Positions 54,608-64,000 of a stretch of DNA of 64,000 nt are shown piece by piece. Numbering within the stretch: the first letter of the stretch is position 1; the number at the start of each line of letters is the position of its first letter. The notes under the pieces were generated by a model. It had not been told where the DNA came from. It ran no database searches and saw only the letters and a list, made by a program, of their open reading frames with translations. The stretch covers positions 149,686 through 213,685 of the forward strand of contig JAJVDF010000587.1 of NCBI GenBank assembly GCA_022410635.1. The letters are read 5' to 3'. Position numbers and translations under genes: made by a program. This DNA comes from Tretioscincus oriximinensis (lineage: Eukaryota; Chordata; Lepidosauria; Squamata; Gymnophthalmidae).

Positions 54608-55409
54608 CCACTACCTCTTCAGGAAATAAATTCCACAGGCCGATGACCCTCTGGGTGAAAAAATACTTTCCTTTGTCTGTTCTCACTTTTCTACCCAACA
54701 GTTTTAAGGAGTGCCCTCTGGTCCTTGTGTTGTGTGATAGAGAAAACATTTTTTCTCTATCCACCCTGTCGATCCCATGCATGATTTTGTACACTTCAAT
54801 CAGATCACCCCTCAAACGTCTCCTTTCAAGGCTGAAGAGGCCCAGATGTTGCAGCCTTGCTTCGTAAGGGAGGTGCTCAAGACCCTTGATCATTTTTGTT
54901 GCCCTTTTCTGCACCTTCTCCAGTTCGAAAATATCTCTCTTGAGATGTGGTGACCAGAATTGAACACAGTATTCCAAATGTGGCCTGACCACAGATTTAT
55001 AAAGAGGCAAAACAACATTTGCTGACTTATTTTCGATTCCTTTCCTAATGATCCCCAACATAGAATTTGCCTTTTTTGCTGCTGCTGCACACTGGGTTGA
55101 CATTTTCATTGAATTGTCCACCAACACCCCAAGATCCTTTTCTTGCTCGGTCACAGAAAGCTTGGTTCCCATCAGGTGGTAGGAGTAGTTAGGGTTATTT
55201 GCCCCAATATGCATGACCTTGCACTTGCTTAAGTTGAAGTGCATTTGCCTCTTTGATGCCCACTCACCCACTTGCAATAAATAACTCTGGAGGGTCTTAC
55301 AATCATTTTCGGTTTTCACTACCCTGAACAGTTTAGCGTCGTCAGCAAACTTGGCTACTTCACTATTTACCTCGGCATCCAGATCATTTATAAATATATT
55401 GAAAAGCAA
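54608..55409 (-). pseudogene. CR1 reverse transcriptase fragment with FADD
   Basis: Open from MLFNIFINDLD through the catalytic FADDAKLF box, VMHIGANNPNYSYHLMGTKL, QEKDLGVLVDNSMK and VRPHLEYCVQFWSPHLKRD to WNLFPEEVVE, where CR1 stops at the L1 junction. The computed frame carries on into the L1 5' UTR by chance. The endonuclease and fingers are missing. Confidence 0.9.
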
Positions 55410-55996
55410 GGGTCCCAGTACAGATCCCTGGGAGCTTCCTGCTGGGGTTTCCTGCAGCTGGTGCCCAGGGTGGCAAAATGTGGAGGCTGCTGCTGATGGA
55501 GCCAGGGACAGAAGCTCCTGCTGGGCTGCAGTCCGAGGAGCAAGCCACGAAGTAGGTTACCTTCCTTTCTCTTTCTTTCTTCCTCCATCTACCTCCTCTT
55601 CAGGCCTTCCTTGCTTGCTTCATAATTTCATTTAATCTGGGTTAAGTTCTAGATTTCATTTGTGGTGTGTTTAGAGTGTGAATAACCAAAATTATTAGCC
55701 TGGATTTTATTTATTTTACTCCTAATGTGGTTTTTAATTTTCTGTGGCTGTTCTTTCTTCCCTTCTTTTTCTTTCTGTCCTTTCTCTTTCCTTCCTTATT
55801 CCTATCCTCCTTTTCCTTTTTTCCTCCTTCCCCCTTCCTTCTTTTTTTCTTCCTCTCTCTACCTCCCCTCCTTGCTTCAGATTTTCCCCATTTAATCTGG
55901 CTTCTGCATTTTTAAAAAACGGTTTCTGCTGAGCATATGTCTTTTATATATATTAAAAAAATCACTTCTAATTTTAGTTGAGTTCTAGTTTTTCTA

Positions 55997-56178
55997 GTGG
56001 CAGAATGGTTCTCAGTTGCATTTCTGCCTGCTTTTCTGTGCTGCTTCAGGCAGCATCTTTGTTTCTGGCAGAATGGATCTCAGTTGCATTTCTGNCTGCT
56101 TTTCTGTGCTGCTTCGGGCAGCATCTTTGTTTCTGGCAGAATGGCTCTCAGTTGCATTTCTGCCTGCTTTTCAGTTTT
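55997..56178 (+). repeat. 68-bp tandem repeat, about 2.6 units
   Basis: GGCAGAATGG starts at 55999, 56067 and 56135, a spacing of exactly 68 bp. Copy 1 of repeat X has one unit only (about 46613-46655), so the expansion happened in this copy. Confidence 0.9.
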
Positions 56179-56261
56179 TCAGAACTATCTCAGTCCTTCA
56201 ATTAGACAACCTCTCGGACACCAACTTTCGAGGCTGAAGAGGCCTAAACGTTGCAGATATT

Positions 56262-56360
56262 GTTTTTAACTGTTACGCTATTTTAATGTTGTAAGCCGCC
56301 CTGCGACCTTAGGGTGAAGGGCGGGATAAAAGTACTAAATAAAATAAATAAATAAATATA
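56262..56360 (+). mobile_element. L2-like or SINE 3' tip inserted in repeat X
   Basis: TTGTAAGCCGCCCTGCGACC, AGGGTGAAGGGCGGGATAAA and (AAAT)n form a typical squamate L2/SINE 3' end. Copy 1 of repeat X reads straight through this point (GCAGATGGATTTCATAAGG), giving the exact insertion site. Confidence 0.75.
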
Positions 56361-56560
56361 TTTCATAAGGGAGGTGCTCCAGTCCCCTGACCATTCTAGT
56401 TGCCCTTTTCTATACCTCAGAAATGAGATGAGGTGACCAGAATTCTACACAATATTCCTAATGTGGCCTCACCACAGATTTATAAAGAGGCTAAACAACA
56501 CTTGCTGACTTGTTTTTTATTCCTTTCCTGCACACTGGTTTGATTAGGTCATCTGATTAT

Positions 56561-56959
56561 AAATGAGTCCCTGAGCCAACTTCCTGTAATAGCAAAAATG
56601 TTTCCTGTGGACGGGTCACTAAGTGCAGAGTTGCGGAGAATGCATTCGTTCGCCTAGGGCTAGCTGTGGTGCAACCTGGGAACTGTAGTCTTCAGGACAT
56701 CAGGCAAATAGCATTAGAAGTGGAAGAAAAATTATTTTATCAGGAAAAGTATCACCCAGTCATCATCATCGTCATTAGCAGATATATTTACTTGTTTACA
56801 ATATTAGGTGTGTTATTTATTATTATTTTATAAATACACTTGCTCAATTTACATCCAGATTCAGGAATTGGGAAAAATAATGGGGGAAAGAGTGGAAGAA
56901 GGATGGAAGGAAGGAAAGAAAGAAGGAAAGAGCAGGAAGGACGGAAGGAAGGAGAAAAG
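56561..56959. other. Unrecognised, ending in a purine-rich stretch
   Basis: (GGAA)n-like purine sequence at about 56885-56960. Nothing else recognised. Confidence 0.4.
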
Positions 56960-57062
56960 TAGTGAAAGTTCCTGTCCCACCCCAGGAAGTGATGACGCTC
57001 CCTGTCCCGCCCTGGAAGTGATGTCACTTCCTGTCCAACCCCGGGAAGTGATGTAAAATAAA
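56960..57062 (+). repeat. Short tandem of GGAAGTGATG units (repeat H-like)
   Basis: CCTGTCCCACCCCAGGAAGTG occurs in three variants, trimmed here to a landmark. The GAAGTGATGTCACTTCC word is shared with repeat H. Confidence 0.5.
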
Positions 57063-57130
57063 TTGGCACACACCAAGAACTAGTATGCAACATTTCTCCT
57101 GGTGTTACGCCCCCCTCCCCCCCCAGAAAA
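57063..57130 (+). repeat. Short dispersed repeat J, copy 2
   Basis: CACACCAAGAACTAGTATGC and GCAACATTTCTCCTG followed by a C-run and A-run, as at 46885-46970. Confidence 0.5.
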
Positions 57131-57134
57131 AAAA

Positions 57135-57467
57135 ACTGCTGGTAGGAGACCTCATAGCTGTCTACAAATACCTGAAGGGTTTTTCACAGAGCAGAGGGAT
57201 CAGCATTGTTCTCACTGATACATGGAAGGACTCGAAACAATGAGGTGAAACTGCAAGGGAGTAGATTTAGATCAGATATCACAAAAATCTTTCTGACACT
57301 CAGGGTGATAAACCAGTGGACTGCATTGCCAGTGGAGGTGGTGAATTCTCCTTTGCAGGAAGTCTTCAAACAGAGGCTTGGACAACCATCAGTCTGGGAA
57401 TCCTGCACTGAGCAAGGGTTGGACCCAATGGTCCTGGAGGTCCCTTCTAACTCTATGATTCTATGAA
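57135..57467 (+). mobile_element. CR1 LINE 3' end (ATTCTATG type)
   Basis: Begins in the GDLIAVYKYLKG part of the frame and reads through HGRTRNNEVKLQGSRFRSD and INQWTALPVEVVNSP to the 3' UTR end CTATGATTCTATG. One of the cleaner older copies. Confidence 0.85.
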
Positions 57468-57486
57468 GGGGAAATATAGTATAAGA

Positions 57487-57640
57487 TTCTCACATAAATT
57501 CTGAGACAGAACTTTGACCTTTAATGGCTGTAGAAGAGAAGAATTTTCACCAGGTGCAACTTCCAATGCTTGGTGCACCTGGTATGGAAATCACTTTTTC
57601 ACACCCATTGAAGGTCTAAATTTTATGTGGGGACTCCAGT
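57487..57640. repeat. Palindromic MITE, family C, copy 4
   Basis: GATTCTCACATAAATTCTGA and inverse-type AAATTTTATGTGGGGAC ends, with the inner CCAGGTGCAAC..GTGCACCTGG palindrome. Confidence 0.65.
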
Positions 57641-58117
57641 AAAGTAGTGCTTCTTCCCACATGCTATTGGATCCCCTTGTGTCTCATTCTTATGGTTTCT
57701 AGCTAAAACTGTCCACACAGCTCACAGCTTTTCTGCAAGAACTCTAAAAAAGTGGTTTGACAACCGTTTTTCCTAGCAAACTAATAATCTGATAAATCAT
57801 CTCTAAAATACACCAGTATGTATATGATAACCTGGTGTGGCAAATGCAACAGAACTTCAACTTGCATGCGGATGCTGCTTAAGAGTCTATAGTCAAAGAG
57901 TATTTTCCTGGATTTCTAGCTAAATATAACAACAAAAATAGTGATTATCTGCCAGGAAATGATACTATGGCCCTGATCACAAGTATACTTTTAACCCATT
58001 ATAAGTCCTAAAGAATGAAAATCCATTGCTTTTCTGGTTTACAAAGCCTAACACCACTTGCTGGATACAGCAGGATCTGAACTAAGCTGATAACAGGACA
58101 AATTAGACACAATAAGC
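57641..58117. other. Unrecognised sequence
   Basis: Nothing recognisable. Confidence 0.35.
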
Positions 58118-58694
58118 CCAAAAATCTCACGAGGGGAGAAAACGGGCAGAAAGTGGTGAAGTGGAATAGGGATTGTTTTTGCTGTTTTCTGCAGCCTGCA
58201 GCCTCATTTTAGTGCCCCCACACACTGCTGTGAGTTCTGATGGAGCTCTGACCAAACAGCAGTAGGTTCGATCCCTGTGGGTCTTCTGAGAAAAGCAAAC
58301 AAAGCCCCAAAGGCTGAAGTCCAAGGCAGCAGATACCGTGCCTTTCCTGTCACCTCTTTTTTCCTAATGCTGATTGGAATGATGCTATCAGCTGATCACC
58401 TATTCACAGCGTTCTGATCGGCTACAGGAAAAAAGGCAGCACCTCTTTTTTTCCTGTAGCCACTGATCTTCCACAGAAGACCTGCAAGGGCCAGAAGTCC
58501 AAGCTCCCATTGGAGCTCACAGCAAAATCGTTGCCAGAGTGCACTTAACATGAATTGTGTTAATCTGCACCTGCAATGGTTTTCTGAGCAAACTCCACTT
58601 AAGAAACACATTGATGTGTGGATTGAGCATGGCCAGTGTGTTTTCTCTTGGGTTATTCGAAAAATGCATGCGGCCTTGTGAGAACTTGGCCTTA
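58118..58694. mobile_element. TIR element, family D, copy 2
   Basis: Ends ATCTCACGAGGGGAGAAAA and inverse-type CTTGTGAGAACTTGGCC. The interior shares CCTGTCACCTCTTTTTTCC, a GATCAGCTGATCACC-type palindrome and CATGGCCAGTGTG words with 63714-64000. A hairpin of about 20 bp arms (GGCTACAGGAAAAAAGG) sits at 58421-58463. Confidence 0.55.
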
Positions 58695-59339
58695 GAGTGT
58701 TCTCTGCTTTTCTGTGGATTGAATACTTAGCAGCACAGATAGATGAAACAGCATGTCTTAAGCTGTGAATATGTATACTGGTCTAAAACAGACTGTCTCC
58801 TTCTTGATCTACAGTTCTTGTAAGTGAGGACATTTATTGCTTGGTGAGATTGAGCCAGGATGGAGAAATAAAATAAAAGAAAGCAGGTCAATGGAGCTGA
58901 ATAAGATTTGTTCCATCTGATGAATCAGACCTCTTTGGCAGTTGACCACGTCGGTCTATCAAACACTGGCTGGCTGGAATGAAATCCTTTTAGAGTCTAG
59001 AAAACAGCTCAGGTGTCTGTTCCTTCATCTACTGTTGTCATTTAAAACAAGGCCGTAAAAAAGTCCCCAAGCCAGATGTCAATTGCACATATCACTGGTC
59101 AATCTGCAGAAGCATTACTCTAATAAATTGCTAAAAAGCTCCCAGTTTGTTTTTCCTCTTAGTCAACCTGTATAATCACACCATTATTGCAATACTGTGC
59201 GAAGGTCTGCAAACTGAAGGAAAATGTTACACCACCATCATCAACAACAACAACAATAATGGTGGCTCACATAGCTTTTGTTGCTTTCCCCACAACAGAT
59301 ACCCTGCGAAGTAGGCAGAACTGTGACTGGCTGTGGTCA
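58695..59339. other. Unrecognised sequence
   Basis: A short (CAA)n stretch near 59240. Nothing else recognised. Confidence 0.35.
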
Positions 59340-59530
59340 CAGACGAAAAAAAAGAAGAAATTGGTTTTTATACCTTGCTTTTTTCACCTGAAGGGATTCA
59401 AAGCGGCTTACAAGTGTATTTTTCACCCAAAGGCTTCTATTCTATCTTCCCCACCAGGCTGTGGTGGTTTGAACCAGGAGACGATCAGATAGGAGCCCAA
59501 CACTCTAACCATTGTACCAATCTGGCTTTC
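59340..59530 (-). mobile_element. tRNA-derived SINE
   Basis: (GAA)-rich tail, then TTTTTATACCTTGCTTTTTT, GGATTCAAAGCGGCTTACAA and an inverted head CACTCTAACCATTGTACCAA, a tRNA-like segment with TTAGAGTGTTGG on the minus strand. Confidence 0.85.
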
Positions 59531-60916
59531 AGATTCAAAGTGTAAAAACAAAGGTAAGTTTAAATTTGCAAACGCTTCTGGGACGATTGGGGAGTGGTAA
59601 GCCAAATTAGCCATGCAAATGCAGCATTCCAATTGCTTGCCTTGACTGTTTCACAGTCATGGTGTGAACCCACCCTTGGAGACCAGAGGGAAGAAACAAG
59701 TTGGCAGCATGAACTTTTGCAGACTAAATCTGCTTCATCAAACACAACCTTCTCTTGTGTGAGCTTTGTTCTGCAGTGCTGAATCGCTGTAGTTCATGAT
59801 GAAGCTAAAAGCACCTATTACTTCCCCCCTGGTAGCACTGTTATTTTCCAAGTTAAACATCCATTTATCAGATCATTTGCAATGGACACATGGCAGGCAG
59901 TAAAGGCTTCAAGGAAACTAGAGGTGGGATGCTACAGAAATATATGAGCATGCTATAAAGAAGAGACATAGAGTATGCATTTAGAAGCTTGATGGAAGAC
60001 ACTAGAAAGCACTAAAAGCAGAGGGTTCCCAGGCAGATGAATAAATTAGGTTATTTAATGTTGAAAATCATTTTTGAGGACATAGATTAAAAAAAATATT
60101 GCTTACTTTTTAAAAGGACAATGGGTCTTCTTAAGGCAGATATAATCTTGCAGGATAGCATAGGTAAACCAATGGTATCAATGCTTTGTGGCATTNTGAC
60201 ATTTATTGTGATTTATTGGCACCCAAAATTTTTTGAAGTGATACTAAACATGGTAATTTTACAGTACATTATTGACATTTTTATGGAGCATTAAATGGTA
60301 TCCTTGATAGGAGGGAATACATTAGAATATTAAAATGTTTTCTCTCATTACTAGGACTTATTCTTGATATTGCCTTGAGTTTTGACGAGCTGTATAAAAT
60401 GTTTAAATGATTCAAACAATGCATCTGTAATAACTTATTGATCATAGAATATTACCAAGTCAATTAGATGGTTACTTGTCAAAATCTGATAATTCATTAA
60501 AAATAGGCATTGGGGTTTGAGAGAAGCAGATTGTTTCATCCTTGCTCACTGTCTTCAGCTGTGGTATTTTTAGAATATGATGTGATTTCACTCCCTCTCC
60601 CCAATGGTTTTGTGTTTGAAAACTGAATTTATTCCTTGACCAATTCTAGTATCTTCTACTGATTTATTATATCACAGAACTGTTTGAGACAGGGGAAATT
60701 AGATATCCATAGAGAAAGCAGCTCTTCTTCCTTGTGAAAAAAGTAAGGCTGCCTCCGGCTCAGTGGATGTAAGCATCAACTTGTGTTTGGGATTGCATTA
60801 AGATTTTAAACCACAGTTGGAAGGAGGAAAAATGNATCAGAATTAGCCCATAGAATGATCCTTCTGAAAGATACACTTGGTTCGCAATGGGCTGAGATTT
60901 GGTTTAAGCAGGAAAA
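59531..60916. other. Unrecognised sequence
   Basis: No gene or repeat recognised. Low repeat density. Confidence 0.35.
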
Positions 60917-61259
60917 GGGTGTCTCCAGGCTGCAAACATGCGAGAGGTTAAAATCCGCAATTTGAGAAGCAATTGTGGAATTCAGCCAACACATGTATCT
61001 ATAAATCAGGGAGACAACTAACCAGGAAGTAAATACTGAGCATGCTCAGCTAGTGACTCTTCCTGGCATAATCCCGTTAAGGAGCAGTACACAGGCAGGT
61101 TTCTTGCCTCCCTGGCTGCTCCATGGAAATTTCACAAAANGTCAACTAAATAATATTATGGGGCAACAGACCTTTTTTCTGGGTGCATTGCACATGGGGC
61201 AGAGACATCATGATGTTACTTCCATGGCGGTAGGAAAACCTTGTGTGCCTTCAGCCCTA
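60917..61259 (-). repeat. MITE-like repeat, family E, copy 2
   Basis: On the minus strand starts GGGCTGAAGGCACACAAGG and carries ATGCACCCAGAAAAAAGG, GGGAGGCAAGAAACC, CTGAGCATGCTCAGTATTTA and AATTGCGGATTTTAACC in the same order as 19943-20341. Confidence 0.6.
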
Positions 61260-61540
61260 GATCTGGGTTAAAATGTACAATTCTCCTTGGACTTTATTGG
61301 AAATATGCACGGAATTCCCAGTATAATTTCAGTATATTGAGAATCTGCCAATGATTCTGGTTTCCCATAGAAGAAAGCATTTACCTGTGTGTGCATACTA
61401 CTTCTGTTAACTGGTTATTTATTAAGGGTGCAAAATGACAACAGCAACAAAAAGAATGGGATTGACTATCATATGGGTATTTGTAAGAGGAATAATCAGG
61501 AAGATACAGGATAGAACCTATAGAAGCTGCTGCTGCTGCT
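61260..61540. other. Unrecognised, ending in (CTG)n
   Basis: GCTGCTGCTGCTGCTGCC at about 61526-61542 borders the duplicated block. Confidence 0.4.
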
Positions 61541-61768
61541 GCCTACATGAGAGGATTAATTTCTATTATTTTCTGTTTTTCTAAACCTGGAGTTCATACT
61601 TCATGACATTTGCATATGCTTTGTCATTCCCATGCACAGTTTTTTATAAATACCTGAGCCTGACATTAGTCCCTCAGCATCTGAAGAAGTAGACGTGTCT
61701 ACGAAAGCTTATGCCTCCCACATTTCTCCCGTTAGTCTCAAAGTGCTAATGGCACCTTTGCTGGATAG
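61541..61768 (+). mobile_element. Penelope-like tail, copy 10, perfect hairpin
   Basis: TATAAATACC precedes CTGAAGA (61681-61687), stem GTAGAC/GTCTAC with loop GT (61689-61702), GAAA (61703-61706) and GCTTATGC. Best preserved core in the window. Confidence 0.65.
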
Positions 61769-62055
61769 GTTAGCAACTATTCTGGAAAGTGAAATTCCTT
61801 AGAATGGAAATATTCCATAAAAAGGAAACCCTTTCTACATTAGGCTTTATTTTGAGACAGATCATCAAATANGGGGCTGTTATCTGCATCCTATAGGCTA
61901 CTACCTACATATTTTTTGAGATATAGCCCTAGATAAAGCCTAGCGCATAATGGGCCAATGTTTGAATGCAGGTACAGGTTAAAAGTATTTTTATGGTCAG
62001 CAAGTGGGCAGTCAAGAAGCCATGCAGCACCTTGGAGCCCTTCTCTAGGTAGATA

Positions 62056-62410
62056 TGAATGGCGCGGTCGCTAAGAGCCGGTCTTGCAAATGAGGGATCA
62101 GGTTTCGAGGTGATTAGGGGTAAGCGCCCTCTACTGGCCTTCAGCTCTAGCCAACTCTAGTCAATGAGTACCACCATTAACCTAGTAGGGAAGATAGAAT
62201 AGATGTAAGCCTTCAGACAAAAATGAACCTGTAAGCCTCTCTGAGTCCCTTTGGGTGAGAAGGGTAGGATATATAAGCCAGATTTTTCTCCTTCTTCTCC
62301 TTCTTCTCCTTCTTCTCCTTCTTCTCCTCCTTCTTCTCCTTCTTCTCCTCCTTCTTCTCCTTCTCCTCCTCCTTCTTCTCCTTCTCCTTCTCCTTCTTCT
62401 TCTTCTTCAT
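62056..62410 (+). mobile_element. tRNA-derived SINE within the block
   Basis: Head TGAATGGCGCGGTCGCTAAG, B-box-like GGTTTCGAGG, body with AAGCCTCTCTGAGTCCCTTT and a (TTCTCC)n tail at 62285-62410. The tail has diverged from TTC to a mixed hexamer. Confidence 0.85.
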
Positions 62411-62545
62411 TCCCCATGATGATTTATAGCATCTTAATTCAGTGGTAGAAGGCAGTAGGTCACAACATTTTCTTTAAAGAATGGAGGTATACATTTGCTT
62501 TTTTCAGGACATCTTTTTATCTACCAAGGGAAGATGGGCTAAAGG

Positions 62546-62641
62546 ACTGCCCAGGTGCATCTGGTGGGCCTCTGTGTGACACAGAATGCTGGAGTAGATG
62601 AGCTCTGGCCCGATCCAGTATGGCTCTTCTTATTTTCTTAA
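62546..62641 (+). mobile_element. CR1 LINE 3' tip
   Basis: GGACTGCCCAGGTGCATCTG through CCAGTATGGCTCTTCTTATT is the last roughly 95 bp of the young CR1 3' UTR; the octamers have degraded. Confidence 0.75.
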
Positions 62642-63604
62642 AGCAACAGGTATTTTGCAAAATATAGGAGGCAGGCAATTGGGTTATTAGAGATCAAAGA
62701 ACTGGATAGAGGTTTGGAGCATGGTGGGAAGCAAAAGTAGAAGTGGAGTCACCCAGATGAATGAGTTAAATCTGGGATTTATTTTAAATTTGGATTTACC
62801 CATTCATGCCTCTGCCTCATGTACCTCTCACAGCCTGCGTTACTGCAACGAACATTTTAGAACTTTGTAACTCTGTGAACAAGTGTGCAGCCTCCCAAGG
62901 GCTACTCTTCCCNCTCCCCTTGAAGTCTGAAGCTCCAGTGAGCATGTCTTGCTAAATACTGGCTCTTCGNGGGAAGACGAAAACCTGCTACAAGCAGTTT
63001 GTAACTATTCTCAGGAAAATCTGGAGCAATGGATCTATTTTATGAAACTCTGTGATCGTGTGAGAAGTGAAATCTTTATGCTGTAACTATCGCTGTGGTA
63101 GAAGAACCTGTCTGGAGGGGACCGAGGCTGCAGTGAGAGTTGGCTGGACACATGGGGACTAAGGCAAAAAGATGAAGCAGCAGGTGATCAGGAATATTGA
63201 AGCCTAGCATCAGAAGTATAATTTTAAACATGAAACTTCATCCCCACGTATATTTCCAAATCTAGAAATTCTTCAAAATATGTGAAATAGAGATAGCTGT
63301 CTTCTATGCACAAAGTGAATGGTAACTGATTTCATTTAGGAGCTGATGCCTGAAGATGGGATAATGTCTGCATGATCCATTGCATTTAGCGGGATCAATT
63401 TCCATTGAATTTGATTAGAACTAAAGGCTTATACGGTGGTACTTGGGAAGGAAGGAAAGGGAAGAAGGGAGAGAAGACTACTGCAAGTCAGGAACTAGCT
63501 GATTGATATTCAGTGCTTCCCAATGAAATTCAAACCAAAATGCTGCCTGACAGTTTCTATAGGATATAAACATTATCAATTATACCTGCCTATCAATATT
63601 ATAC
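62642..63604. other. Unrecognised sequence
   Basis: No gene or repeat recognised. Confidence 0.35.
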
Positions 63605-63713
63605 CCTGATCAATTTAAACAAGGCATTGACAAATTGGAACAAGTTCAAAGGAGAACTACCAAGAAGGTGAGTTGTCTGCAAGCAGTCTCCTCAGAGAAA
63701 CTGTTAAAACATC
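63605..63713 (+). mobile_element. CR1 LINE coding fragment
   Basis: AAGGCATTGACAAATTGGAA and CAAGTTCAAAGGAGAACTAC decode to the CR1 DKLEQVQRRTTKK region. Cut off by the family D element. Confidence 0.6.
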
Positions 63714-64000
63714 TAGGCTGAGTTCTCACGGTGGGAGAAAAATGGGAGGGAAAGCTGTTTGGATCTGAGCTGGCTGCATATGTTTTCCATAAAATCCAAG
63801 TAGGAAGCACACTGGCCATGCTCAGTCTGCATAGCGATGCCTTTTCTGTGTGGAATTCACATTAAGCGCACTCTGGCAACCATTTCTCCCCTCACCTCTT
63901 TTTTCCTGTCGCTAATTGGATCATTGTGATCAGCTGAGCACTGTGTTCCAATGGGCTATAGTAAAAAAGGCAACAGCCTGACTTTCCCCTCACCTCTTTT
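63714..64000. mobile_element. TIR element, family D, copy 3 (runs off the window)
   Basis: Starts GGCTGAGTTCTCACGGTGGG and keeps GGCCATGCTCAGTCTGC, TCACCTCTTTTTTCCTGTCG and GATCAGCTGAGCAC. The right end lies beyond the window. It interrupts a CR1 fragment. Confidence 0.6.

Larger units (their letters stand above)
52119..55430 (-). mobile_element. Young CR1 LINE split by an L1
   Basis: The 3' piece is 52119-52766 (octamers, 3' UTR, last 126 codons) and the 5' piece is 54608-55430 (reverse transcriptase from the QGSVLGPLLFN block with FADD on). If the L1 and one copy of a 369-bp direct repeat (52398-52766 = 54608-54976, four mismatches, no indels) are removed, a single continuous 5'-truncated CR1 of about 1.1 kb remains. 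Confidence 0.8.
55431..56560 (-). repeat. Composite repeat X, copy 2
   Basis: Same block order as 45737-46884. It lacks the family A MITE, has gained an L2/SINE tip (56262-56360) and has expanded a 68-bp unit. Its GC-rich left part is missing where CR1 joins at 55430. Confidence 0.7.
61541..62415 (+). repeat. Inverted duplication block, copy 2 (derived candidate)
   Basis: Inverse of 48009-48909 with high identity: Penelope-like tail (61541-61768), diverged MITE (about 61830-61955), linker, tRNA-derived SINE (62056-62410). A roughly 30-bp stretch present at 48.25 kb is missing at about 62160. Its left edge GCCTA is the inverse of the first five bases of the family B element beside the other copy. 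Confidence 0.9.

Noticed and set aside
54363..55409. 348-codon minus frame that looks like one protein
   Set aside because: Only the first part is CR1 reverse transcriptase. After PEEVVE it runs by chance through the L1 5' UTR in a frame different from ORF1.
1..64000. Host exons, CRISPR arrays, rRNA, bacterial operons
   Set aside because: No supporting frame, spacing, splice-bounded exon or conserved RNA motif was seen anywhere in the window.

Overview
The window is non-coding, repeat-dense vertebrate DNA, most likely from a squamate reptile (lizard or gecko type). This is inferred from the combination of repeats: young CR1 LINEs ending in TTCTTATG octamers, older CR1 copies ending in ATTCTATG octamers, L2-like 3' ends with (TTTA)n tails, a BovB/RTE reverse-transcriptase remnant, reptile L1 pieces, and tRNA-derived SINEs with (TTC)n tails of the Sauria type. 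I found no host protein-coding exon, rRNA, CRISPR or prokaryotic feature. Nearly all the open reading frames are LINE remnants, low-complexity translations or chance frames. Isolated N bases are scattered throughout, so small frame breaks next to an N may be assembly artefacts.

Layout. 1-5.3 kb: a (CTT)n edge, several palindromic miniature elements, an L2-like 3' region, two CR1 tails inside a palindromic element, and a hAT-like element holding another palindrome. 6.7-9.6 kb: a Penelope-like tail, a CR1 split by another repeat, and a 927-bp TA-flanked element holding two palindromic elements. 11.3-13.9 kb: an LTR-like block between two inverted arms, then a solo LTR with exact 5-bp target duplications. 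14.1-16.5 kb: a SINE, miniature elements and a CR1 frame broken by a TIR element. 17-31 kb: mostly older or unrecognised sequence with scattered MITEs, Penelope-like tails, L2 and CR1. 31.4-40.6 kb: BovB, a hAT element swollen by about 415 bp of mixed trinucleotide repeats, an L1 ORF2 end, SINEs, and a GC-rich hAT element with exact 8-bp duplications and a very long hairpin. 41.4-50.9 kb: CR1, a second solo LTR, SINEs, composite repeat X copy 1, one copy of an inverted duplication block, and a Mariner-type element. 52.0-57.5 kb: a CR1 split by an ORF1-bearing L1 with 369-bp direct repeats on both sides, composite repeat X copy 2, and another CR1. 57.5-64 kb: more MITEs, a SINE, the second copy of the inverted block, and CR1 tails.

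The best candidates for something new are: (1) the ORF1-only L1 inside CR1, readable as an insertion with an exceptionally long target-site duplication; (2) the inverted duplication of a three-repeat block whose breakpoint lies five bases into a hAT-like element, which gives the copying direction; (3) a hammerhead-ribozyme-like core conserved in about ten Penelope-like tails, together with a head-to-head palindromic copy; and (4) several palindromic MITE families with clear nesting order. All family names come from recognition, not database search.
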